Shown here: positions 21,430 to 33,642 of the stretch, piece after piece
Numbering within the stretch: position 1 is the first letter of the stretch
How the letters are laid out: the number at the start of each line of letters is the position of its first letter
From: Armigeres subalbatus
Taxonomy: Eukaryota; Arthropoda; Insecta; Diptera; Culicidae
Length of the DNA: 64,000 nucleotides
Direction: 5' to 3'
Assembly: GCF_024139115.2 (NCBI RefSeq)
Contig: NC_085139.1
Coordinates: 137,137,121-137,201,120, forward strand
Notes under the pieces: generated by a model
Told to the model about the DNA's origin: nothing
Database searches by the model: none
Seen by the model: only the letters and a program-made list of their open reading frames with translations
Program-made: the position numbers and the translations under genes

Positions 21430-23632
21430 AGCCTAAGGCTAGTAACCCTCTTGAAAGGATTTGTTTGAGTGTCATCAAATAGGTTTTAATAACATCAGAT
21501 TTTTGTGGCGTCCACTCTATGTTTCATTAAATCCAAAATACAGAAGCAGGTAACATCAAACCGCATAAAAAGCGACCCCCGGAGTAAGTAATTTTCTGTT
21601 CAATGAAAAATGTGTCAAATTTTTTCCTTGAAAATCGTATCTCTGGTTCAATTATGTATCATGACTAATCTGTTTCAAACATTGAGAGTCTATACAGACA
21701 TTGCAGAACCTAATGTTCAGCTTATCGATAAACTCAGGTGAATTTAATATTGTCTTGTCAAGCGTTTGACGCGATCAATTTTATTTTCGTTTGAGTGAGC
21801 TGGATGAAGATTTTTACATGTTCAAGTCTAGTTCAAGCCCTCAAACTAATCCATTGAAAACCTCAAAAATCTACGTGTTACAATCCATGAATCAGTAAAT
21901 AAATACAACATGTCGATAATACGTTGAATTATACTCACTGAAGCTGTGGTGTATTCAATAAGAATTTCCCCGAAGGCATCGTCTCATATCATCTTTAATC
22001 TCCATGCGTACCAGTTTGGAATTATCTCAGCCGTACATATTTCGATCTAAATTGCTATCTACTACCATCTTCTGACTTTTTTTTGCATGCGGTGAAGGTT
22101 TCGAGATATAGCCATTGACCGAAGAAGCCCCCCGCACAACCACAACCAACAAACTCCGGTTTACCATGCTTGCTTGCTACCCACAACTGGTACGAATTGG
22201 AAAAATCATATTTCCAGCCCCCTTCAGTCCTTCCCCATTGGGACAGAGCGGCAGCGGAGTTGCCTTAAGGATGGAACTCTAACACAGTGCCAAAGAGAAA
22301 CCGAAACAGCACAGTGTTCCATTGTCGCGAGACAAGGAGGGATAAAAAAGAGATTTTTCAATAGGGTGATTTTCTTCTTGAGGAAGGTTTTTCCTCACTT
22401 TTTTGCCCAGCACTCGCAGTAGGATGATGCTTAGAGCTGAATCGTAGCGTGAAGAATTTTCCATTCCGAAGCGGGATTGCACGGATATGGCGCTCATGGA
22501 GCTCGCAACAATCTGGTTTGAATCGTTCGCTTCGGCGGGGTCTGATTTAAGGAAAAAATCAATATTATGCTTAAAAGTTTAATCAACCGTGTGCCATAAT
22601 TCTAGTCTTCCGTCTTGCGTGGATTTTCCGTTTCTGCTGAGCTACGGCACTGCGCTGGAAGGAAGTTATTGGAAATGGATGTGATTGCGAGAATAGTGTT
22701 TCGAAAAGGCACATCTTGGATGAGTTACAATCATGGCGATTACATCGCAAGGGCGACAAAAAATAGTGCGAGGCAAAGAGGCAGAAAGATGCAAACGAAC
22801 ACGTTTGATGATGTTCATGGAGAACAATTCCCATTGATGCAGAAATCCTGCATAGATGGTTGTTGATTGAACGTACAACTTCAAAATATTTTTGTCCCAC
22901 TGACATGTTAAGTTGTGTGTAGTATAAGGGATGTAACATTACAACCGTCGATGCATACGATAATCAGAAAACCAGAAAAGAAAATTATTTTGAGTTTTTT
23001 GTGGAATATTTTACTTGTACGTATCTGTAAAATTTGAATCAAGTGCTGTAATTGAATGGACTAGTACTAACTCGTCTTATGATAGGAATGAAAAGGTTCT
23101 TGGTCGACCAATCATCCAAGATGTGGTTTGTGGAACTTGTGAAAAGAAGGAATGAAGTAACAGTAGTTGAAAGGTTGGAAGACCACATGGACAGGTTGAA
23201 GGATAGGGAGATAGGACAAATATCCAGGATTCGGATAGATTCTCAAATATTTTCAACACTGAGTATGGTGGGTAACTAAAACAAATCAAAACATGTCTAT
23301 GTGATATACGAATAATCCCAAGGACAATCCGAAGACGTACATAACTACTCTTATAAACGGTCTCGGCCCATGAATCACGCCTGGTGCTACACCTCGAGGC
23401 CTCTTTCAATTGCCGTTAGTCGGCGGTATAAAATCATAGCATGTACATACTTCGCAAACGGCGTTCAGCAATCCTACAGGTTGATGCAATCATTTTTGTA
23501 CATTGGATAAGCCAAAACTCTCATCCAATCTTCCAGCAGGACCTTTATTCCCAAATCTAATACAATTCTTTTTTTTTGTATACGAATTTGCACGAAATTT
23601 ATGACGCTTTCAAACAAACGCGTTGAAAACGA
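21430..23632. other. unassigned, no gene supported
   Basis: Unique-looking intergenic or intronic DNA. Several ORFs of 70-118 codons overlap one another on both strands (22174-22939, 23052-23409) without domains, start context or codon bias. I see no element ends. Confidence 0.4.
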
Positions 23633-23639
23633 ATGAATC

Positions 23640-23790
23640 CAATCCAAATCCATTCCAAATCCAATCCAAATCCAATCCAAATCCAATCCAAATCCAATCC
23701 AAATCCAATCCAAATCCAATCCAAATCCAATCCAAATCCAATCCAAATCCAATCCAAATCCAATCAAACTCCAATCCAAATCCAATCCAA
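23640..23790. repeat. left edge of the array: homogeneous 11-bp units
   Basis: At this edge the period is 11 bp (ccaaatccaat), not 10, with about a dozen near-perfect copies. It grades into the 10-bp interior where the t of aaatcc is lost. Confidence 0.85.
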
Positions 23791-25407
23791 ACCAATCAAA
23801 CCAATCCAAACCAATCCAAACCAATCCAAACCAATCCAAACCAATCCAAATCCAATCCAAACCAATCCAAACCAACCAAACCAATCCAAACCAATCCAAA
23901 CCAATCCAAACCAATCCAAACCAAATCCAAACCAATCCAAACCAACCAAACCAATCCAAACCAATCCAAACCAATCCAAACCAATCCAAACCAATCCAAA
24001 CCAATCAAACCAATCCAAACCAATCCAAACCAATCCAAATCCAATCCAAACCAATCCAAACCAATCCAAACCAATCCAAACCAACCAAACCAATCCAAAC
24101 CAACCAAACCAATCCAAACCAACCAAACCAATCCAAACCAATCCAAACCAATCCAAACCAATCCAAACCAATCCAAACCAACCAAACCAATCCAAACCAA
24201 CCAAACCAACCAAACCAATCCAAACCAATCCAAACCAATCCAAACCAACCAAACCAATCCAAACCAATCCAAACCAATCCAAACCAACCAAACCAATCCA
24301 AACCAATCCAAACCAACCAAACCAACCAAACCAATCCAAACCAATCCAAACCAACCAAACCAACCAAACCAATCCAAACCAACCAAACCAATCCAAACCA
24401 ACCAAACCAATCCAAACCAATCCAAACCAATCCAAACCAATCCAAACCAATCCAAACCAACCAAACCAATCCAAACCAATCCAAACCAACCAAACCAATC
24501 CAAACCAATCCAAACCAATCCAAACCAATCCAAACCAATCCAAACCAATCCAAACCAATCCAAACCAATCCAAACCAATCCAAACCAATCCAAACCAACC
24601 AAACCAATCCAAACCAACCAAACCAACCAAACCAATCCAAACCAATCCAAACCAACCAAACCAATCCAAACCAACCAAACCAATCCAAACCAACCAAACC
24701 AATCCAAACCAATCCAAACCAATCCAAACCAACCAAACCGATCCAAACCAACCAAATCCAACCAAACCAACCAAACCAACCAAACCAATCCAAACCAACC
24801 AAACCAATCCAAACCAACCAAACCAATCCAAACCAACCAAACCAATCCAAACCAATCCAAACCAATCCAACCAATCCAAACCAACCAAACCAATCCAAAC
24901 CAATCCAAATCCAATCCAAACCAATCCAAACCAATCCAAACCAACCAAACCAACCAAACCAATCCAAACCAACCAAACCAAACCAACCAAACCAAACCAA
25001 TCCAAACCAATCCAAACCAATCCAAACCAATCCAAATCGAACCAAACCAATCCAAACCACATCCAAACCATATCCAAACCACATCCAAACCAACCAAACC
25101 AATCCAAACCAACCAAACCAACCAAACACAACCAAACCAATCCAAACCAACCAAACCAATCCAAACCAACCAAACCAATCCAAACCAACCAAACCAATCC
25201 AAACCAATCCAAACCAATCCAAACCAATCCAAACCAATCCAAACCAATCCAAACCAACCAAACCAACCAAACCAATCCAAACCAATCCAAACCAATCCAA
25301 ACCAACCAAACCAACCAAACCAATCCAAACCAATCCAAACCAATCCAAACCAATCCAAACCAATCCAAATCCAAATCCAAACCAATCCAACCAATCCAAA
25401 TCCAATC

Positions 25408-28400
25408 CACGTCCAATCCAAACCAATCCAAACCAATCCAAACCAATCCAAACCAATCCAAACCAATCCAAACCAACCAAACCAATCCAAACCAATCCAA
25501 ACCAACCAAACCAATCCAAACCAATCCAAACCAATCCATATCCAATCCAACAAACCAACGGAAATCCAATCCAAACCAACCAAACCAATCCAAACCAATC
25601 CAAACCAACAAAACCAATCCAAATTAAACCAAACCAATCAAACCAATCCAAACCAATCCAAACCAATCCAAACCAATCCCAAACCAATCAAACCAAAACC
25701 AATCCAAACCAACCAAACCAATCCAAACCAATCCAAACCAATCCAACCAATCCAAACCAATCCAAACCAACCAAACCAACCAAACCAATCCAAACCAACC
25801 AAACCAATCCAAACCAATCCAAACCAATCCAAACCAACCAAACCAATCCAAACCAACCAAACCAATCCAAACCAATCCAAACCAACCAAACCAACCAAAC
25901 CAACCAAACCAATCCAAACCAATCCAAACCAATCCAAACCAATCCAAACCAACCAAACCAATCCAAACCAACCAAACCAACCAAACCAACCAAACCAACC
26001 AAACCAATCCAAACCAATCCAAACCAATCCAAATCCAACCAACCAAACCAACCAAACCAATCCAAACCAACCAAACCAATCCAAACCAACCAAAACCAAT
26101 CCAAACCAACCAAACCAACCAAACCAATCCAAACCAATCCAAACCAATCCAAACCAACCAAACCAACCAAACCAAACCAATCCAAACCAATCCAAACCAA
26201 TCCAAACCAACCAAACCAACCAAACCAATCCAAACCAACCAAACCAACCAAACCAACCAAACCAAACCAAACCAATCCAAACCAATCCAAACCAATCCAA
26301 ACCAATCCAAACCAATCCAAACCAAACCAACCAAACCAAACCAATCCAAACCAATCCAAACCAATCCAAACCGAACCAAACCAATCCAAACCACATCCAA
26401 ACCACATCCAAACCACATCCAAACCAATCCAAACCAATCCAAACCAATCCAAACCAATCCAAACCAATCCAAACACAATCCAAACCAATCCAAACCAATC
26501 CAAACCAACCAAACCAATCCAAACCAATCCAAACCAATCCAAACCAACCAAATCCAACCAACCAAACCAATCCAAACCAATCCAAACCAATCCAAACCAA
26601 TCCAAACCAATCCAAACCAATCCAAACCAATCCAAACCAATCCAAACCAACCAAACCAATCCAACCAATCCAAACCAATCCAAACCAATCCAAACCAACC
26701 AAACCAACCAAACCAATCCAAACCAATCCAAACCAACCAAACCAATCCAAACCAATCCAAACCAATCCAAACCAATCCAAACCAACCAAACCAATCCACG
26801 TCCAACCAAACCAATCCAAACCAATCCAAACCAATCCAAACCAATCCAAACCAATCCAAACCAACCAAACCAATCCAAACCAACCAAACCAACCAAACCA
26901 ACCAAACCAATCCAAACCAATCCATATCCAATACAAACCAACGCAAACCAATCCAAACCAATCCAAACCAATCCAAACCAACAAAAACCAACCAAACCAA
27001 CCAAACCAATCAAAAATCCTAATCCAAACCAATCCAAACCAATCCAAACCAATCCAAACTAATTAAAAACCAACCAAACCAATCCAAACCAATCCAAACC
27101 AACCAAACCAATCCCAAACCAATCCAAACCAATCCAAACCAATCCAAACCAACCAAACCAATCCAAACCAATCCAAACCAATCCAAACCAACCAAACCAA
27201 TCCAAACCAACCAAACCAACCAAACCAATCCAAACCAATCCAAACCAATCCAAACCAACCAAACCAATCCAAACCAATCCAAACCAACCAAACCAATCCA
27301 AACCAACCAAACCAATCCAAACCAACCAAACCAACCAAACCAATCCAAACCAACCAAACCAACCAAACCAATCCAAACCAACCAAACCAATCCAAACCAA
27401 CCAAACCAATCCAAACCAATCCAAACCAACCAAACCAATCCAAACCAACCAAACCAATCCAAACCAATCCAAACCAATCCAAACCAACCAAACCAACCAA
27501 ACCAATCCAAACCAACCAAACCAATCCAAACCAACCAAACCAATCCAAACCAATCCAAACCAATCCAAACCAACCAAACCAATCCAAACCAATCCAAACC
27601 AATCCAAACCAACCAAACCAAACCAATCCAAACCAATCCAAACCAATCCAAACCAATCCAAACCAACCAAACCAACCAAACCAACCAAACCAATCCAAAC
27701 CAACCAAACCAATCCAAACCAATCCAAACACAACCAAACCAACTCAAACCAATCCAAACCAATCCAAACCAATCCAAACCAATCCAAACCAACCAAACCA
27801 ATCCAAACCAATCCAAACCAATCCAAACCAATCCAAACCAACCAAACCAATCCAAACCAATCCAAACCAATCCAAATCCAATCCAAACCAATCCAAACCA
27901 ACCAAACCAATCCACGTCCAATCCAAACCAATCCAAACCAATCCAAACCAATCCAAACCAATCCAAACCAATCCAAACCAATCCAAACCAACCAAACCAA
28001 TCCAAACCAATCCAAACCAACCAAACCAATCCAAACCAATCCATATCCAACACAAACCAACGCAAACCAATCCAAACCAATCCAAACCAATCCAAACCAA
28101 CCAAACCAACAAAACCAATCCAAACCAATCCAAACCAACCAAAATCCAATCCAAACCAATCCAAACCAATCCAAACCAATCCAAACCAATCAAAACCAAT
28201 CCAAACCAACCAAACCAATCCAAACCAACCAAACCAACCAAACCAATCCAAACCAACCAAACCAATCCAAACCAACCAAACCAACCAAACCAATCCAAAC
28301 CAACCAAACCAATCCAAACCAACCAAACCAACCAAACCAATCCAAACCAATCCAAACCAACCAAACCAATCCAAACCAACCAAACCAATCCAAACCAATC

Positions 28401-31400
28401 CAAACCAATCCAAACCAATCCAAACCAACCAAACCAACCAAACCAATCCAAACCAATCCAAACCAATCCAAACCAATCCAAACCAACCAAACCAATCCAA
28501 ACCAATCCAAACCAATCCAAACCAATCCAAACCAATCCAAACCAATCCAAACCAATCCAAACCAACCAAACCAATCCAAACCAATCCAAACCAATCCAAA
28601 CCAACCAAACCAATCCAAACCAACCAAACCAAACCAAACCAAACCAACCAAACCAAACCAATCCCAAACCAAACCAACCAAACCAATCCAAACCAACCAA
28701 ACCAATCCAAACCAATCCAAACCAATCCAAACCAATCCAAACCAATCCAAACCAATCCAAACCAATCCAAACCAATCCAAACCAATCCAAACCAATCCAA
28801 ACCAATCCAAACCAAATCCAACCAAACCAAACCAATCCAAACCAATCCAAACCAATCCAAACCGAACCAAACCAATCCAAACCATATCCAAACCACATCC
28901 AAACCAATCCAAACCAATCCAAACCAATCCAAACCAACCAAACCAATCCAAACACAATCCAAACCAATCCAAACCAACCAAACCAACCAAACCAATCCAA
29001 ACCAACCAACCAAACCAATCCAAACCAATCCAAACCAACCAAACCAATCCAAACCAATCCAAACCAATCCAAACCAATCCAAACCAACCAAACCAATCCA
29101 AACCAACCAAACCAATCCAAACCAATCCAAACCAATCCAAACCAACCAAACCAATCCAAACCAACCAAACCAATCCAAACCAATCCAAACCAATCCAAAC
29201 CAATCCAAACCAACCAAACCAATCCAAACCAATCCAAACCAATCCACGTCCAATCCAAACCAACCAAACCAATCCAAACCAATCCAAACCAATCCAAACC
29301 AATCCAAACCAATCCAAACCAATCCAAACCAATCCAAACCAATCCAAACCAACCAAACCAATCCAAACCAATCCACATCCAATCCAAACCAACGCAAACC
29401 AATCCAAATCCAATCCAAACCAATCCAAACCAACAAAACCAACCAAACCAATCCAAACCAATCCAAATCCAATCCAAACCAATCCAAACCAATCCAAACC
29501 AATCCAAATCCAACCAAAACCAATCCAAACCAATCCAAACCAATCCAAACCAATCCCAAACCAATCCAAACCAATCCAAACCAACCAAACCAATCCAAAC
29601 CAACCAAACCAATCCAAACCAATCCAAACCAATCCAAACCAATCCAAACCAATCCAAACCAATCCAAACCAATCCAAACCAATCCAAACCAACCAAACCA
29701 ACCAAACCAATCCAAACCAACCAAACCAATCCAAACCAATCCAAACCAATCCAAACCAATCCAAACCAACCAAACCAATCCAAACCAATCCAAACCAATC
29801 CAAACCAATCCAAACCAACCAAACCAATCCAAACCAATCCAAACCAATCCAAACCAATCCAAACCAACCAAACCAATCCAAACCAATCCAAACCAACCAA
29901 ACCAATCCAAACCAACCAAACCAATCCAAACCAACCAAACCAACCAAACCAATCCAAACCAACCAAACCAACCAAAACCAATCCAAACCAACCAAACCAA
30001 TCCAAACCAACCAAACCAATCCAAACCAATCCAAACCAACCAAACCAATCCAAACCAAACCAACCAAACCAACCAAACCAATCCAAACCAATCCAAACCA
30101 ATCCAAACCAATCCAAACCAATCCAAACCAATCCAAACCAATCCAAACCAACCAAACCAATCCAAACCAACCAAACCAACCAAACCAATCCAAACCAACC
30201 AAACCAATCCAAACCAATCCAAACCAATCCAAACCAATCCAAACCAATCCCAACCAATCCAAACCAATCCAAACCAATCCCAAACCAATCCAAACCAATC
30301 CAAACCAATCCAAACCAATCCAAACCAACCAAACCAATCCAAACCAATCCAAACCAACCAAACCAATCCAAACCAATCCAAACCAATCCAAACCAATCCA
30401 AACCAATCCAAACCAACCAAACCAATCCAAACCAATCCAAACCAACCAAACCAATCCAAACCAATCCAAACCAATCCAAACCAATCCAAACCAATCCAAA
30501 CCAACCAAACCAATCCAAACCAATCCAAACCGATCCAAACCAACCAAACCAATCCAAACCAATCCAAACCAATCCAAACCAAACCAACCAAACCAAACCA
30601 ATCCAAACCAACCAAACCAATCCAAACCAACCAAACCAATCCAAACCAACCAAACCAATCCAAACCAATCCAAACCAACCAAACCAACCAAACCAATCCA
30701 AACCAACCAAACCAATCCAAACCAACCAAACCAATCCAAACCAATCCAAACCAATCCAAACCAATCCAAACCAACCAAACCAATCCAAACCAATCCAAAC
30801 CAATCCAAACCAAACCAATCCAAACCAAACCAATCCAAACCAATCCAAACCAATCCAAATCCAATCCAAATCGAATCCAAACCAATCCAAACCAATCCAA
30901 ACCAATCCAAACCACATCCAAACCAATCCAAACCAATCCAAACCAACCAAACCAATCCAAACCAATCCAAACACAATCCAAACCAACCAAACCAATCCAA
31001 ACCAATCCAAACCAATCCAAACCAATCCAAACCAATCCAAACCAATCCAAACCAATCCAAACCAATCCAAACCAATCCAAACCAACCAAACCAATCCAAA
31101 CCAATCCAAACCAATCCAAACCACATCCAAACCAATCCAAACCAATCCAAACCAATCCACGTCCAATCCAAACCAATCCAAACCAATCCAAACCAATCCA
31201 AACCAATCCAAACCAATCCAAACCAATCCAAACCAATCCAAACCAATCCAAACCAATCCAAACCAACCAAACCAACCAAACCAATCCACATCCAACCAAA
31301 CCAACGCAAACCAATCCAAACCAATCCAAACCAATCCAAACCAACAAAACCAATCCAAACCAATCCAAACCAACCAAAAATCCAATCCAAACCAATCCAA

Positions 31401-32790
31401 ACCAATCCAAACCAACTCCAAACCAATCCAAACCAATCCAAACCAATCCAAACCAATCCAAACCAACCAAACCAATCCAAACCAATCCAAACCAATCCAA
31501 ACCAATCCAAACCAACCAAACCAACCAAACCAATCCAAACCAATCCAAACCAATCCAAACCAACCAAACCAATCCAAACCAATCCAAACCAATCCAAACC
31601 AATCCAAACCAATCCAAACCAATCCAAACCAATCCAAACCAATCCAAACCAACCAAACCAATCCAAATCCAACCAAACCAACCAAACCAAACCAAACCAA
31701 ACCAAATCCAAACCAATCCAAACCAATCCAAACCAATCCAAACCAATCCAAACCAATCCAAACCAATCCAAACCAACCAAACCAATCCAAACCAACCAAA
31801 CCAATCCAAACCAACCAAACCAACCAAACCAACCAAACCAATCCAAACCAATCCAAACCAATCCAAACCAATCCAAACCAATCCAAACCAACCAAACCAA
31901 TCCAAACCAATCCAAACCAATCCAAACCAATCCAAACCAATCCAAACCAATCCAAACCAATCCAAACCAACCAAACCAATCCAAACCAATCCAAACCAAT
32001 CCAAACCAATCCAAACCAATCCAAACCAATCCAAACCAATCCAAACCAACCAAACCAATCCAAACCAATCCAAACCAATCCAAACCAATCCAAACCAATC
32101 CAAACCAATCCAAACCAATCCAAACCAATCCAAACCAATCCAAACCAATCCAAACCAATCCAAACCAACCAAACCAATCCAAACCAATCCAAACCAATCC
32201 AAACCAACCAAACCAATCCAAACCAACCAAACCAATCCAAACCAAACCAATCCAAACCAAACCAATCCAAACCAATCCAAACCAATCCAAACCAACCAAA
32301 CCAATCCAAACCAATCCAAACCACATCCAAACCACATCCAAACCACATCCAAACCAACCAAACCAATCCAAACCAACCAAACCAATCCAAACCAATCCAA
32401 ACCAACCAAACCAATCCAAACCAATCCAAACCAATCCAAACCAATCCAAACCAACCAAACCAATCCAAACCAACCAAACCAATCCAAACCAATCCAAACC
32501 AATCCAAACCAATCCAAACCAATCCAAACCAATCCAAACCAATCCAAACCAATCCAAACCAATCCAAACCAATCCAAACCAACCAAACCAATCCAAACCA
32601 ATCCAAACCAATCCAAACCAATCCAAACCAATCCACGTCCAATCCAAACCAATCCAAACCAATCCAAACCAATCCAAACCAATCCAAACCAATCCAAACC
32701 AATCCAAACCAACCAAACCAATCCAAACCAACCAAACCAACCAAACCAATCCAAACCAATCCACATCCAACCAAACCAACGCAAACCAAT
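25408..32790. repeat. higher-order module marked by CACGTC, CAYATCC and ACGC
   Basis: Rare variant units recur in fixed order. CACGTC starts at 25408, 26797, 27913, 29245, 31158 and 32634. A CATATCC or CACATCC variant follows at 25537, 26923, 28042, 29374, 31287 and 32762, always 126-129 bp later. An ACG(C/G) variant follows a further 17-21 bp on. The intervals between modules vary (1389, 1116, 1332, 1913 and 1476 bp). A cgaacc variant often followed by cacatcc doublets precedes several modules (25037, 26372, 28863, 30872). Confidence 0.85.
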
Positions 32791-33550
32791 CCAAACCAAT
32801 CCAAACCAATCCAAACCAACAAAAACCAATCCAAACCAATCCAAACCAATCCAAACCAATCCAAACCAATCCAAACCAACCAAACCAATTAAAACCAATC
32901 CAAACCAATCCAAACCAATCCAAACCAACCAAACCAATCCAAACCAATCCAAACCAATCCAACCAATCCAAATCCAACCAAACCAATCCAAACCAATCCA
33001 AACCAATCCAAACCAATCCAAACCAATCCAAACCAATCCAAACCAATCCAAACCAATCCAAACCAATCCAAACCAACCAAACCAACCAAACCAATCCAAA
33101 CCAATCCAAACCAATCCAAACCAATCCAAACCAATCCAAACCAACCAAACCAATCCAAACCAACCAAACCAATCCAAACCAATCCAAACCAATCCAAACC
33201 AATCCAAACCAACCAAACCAATCCAAACCAACCAAACCAACCAAACCAATCCAAACCAATCCAAACCAATCCAAACCAACCAAACCAACCAAACCAATCC
33301 AAACCAACCAAACCAACCAAACCAACCAAACCAATCCAAACCAACCAAACCAATCCAAACCAATCCAAACCAATCCAAACCAATCCAAACCAACCAAACC
33401 AATCCAAACCAATCCAAACCAATCCAAACCAATCCAAACCAACCAAACCAATCCAAACCAATCCAAATCCAATCCAAATCCAACCAAACCAATCCAAACC
33501 AATCCAAACCAATCCAAACCAATCCAAACCAATCCAAACCAATCCAAACC

Positions 33551-33636
33551 AATCCAAATCCAATCCAAATCCAATCCAAATCCAATCCAAATCCAATCCA
33601 AATCCAATCCAAATCCAATCCAAATCCAATCCAAAT
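33551..33636. repeat. right edge of the array: the same 11-bp units
   Basis: Seven to eight copies of the 11-bp unit ccaaatccaat in the same orientation as at the left edge. The sequence then decays through aattcaattcc words into unique DNA. Confidence 0.85.
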
Positions 33637-33642
33637 GTAATT

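Larger units (their letters stand above)
23633..33642. repeat. 10-kb short-unit satellite, CCAATCCAAA / CCAACCAAA family
   Basis: The array is built from 10-bp units ccaatccaaa interspersed with 9-bp ccaaccaaa and occasional 5-bp steps, in irregular order. The + strand is almost devoid of G and the minus strand of C. Neither strand contains TAA, TAG or TGA except at rare variants, so all six frames stay open and give apparent proteins of N/P/Q/S/K/T or G/L/V/W/F/D repeats up to 2210 codons. These are artefacts: the period is not a multiple of three, no frame is favoured, and frames overlap completely. No promoter or flanking gene structure is visible. Confidence 0.97.
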
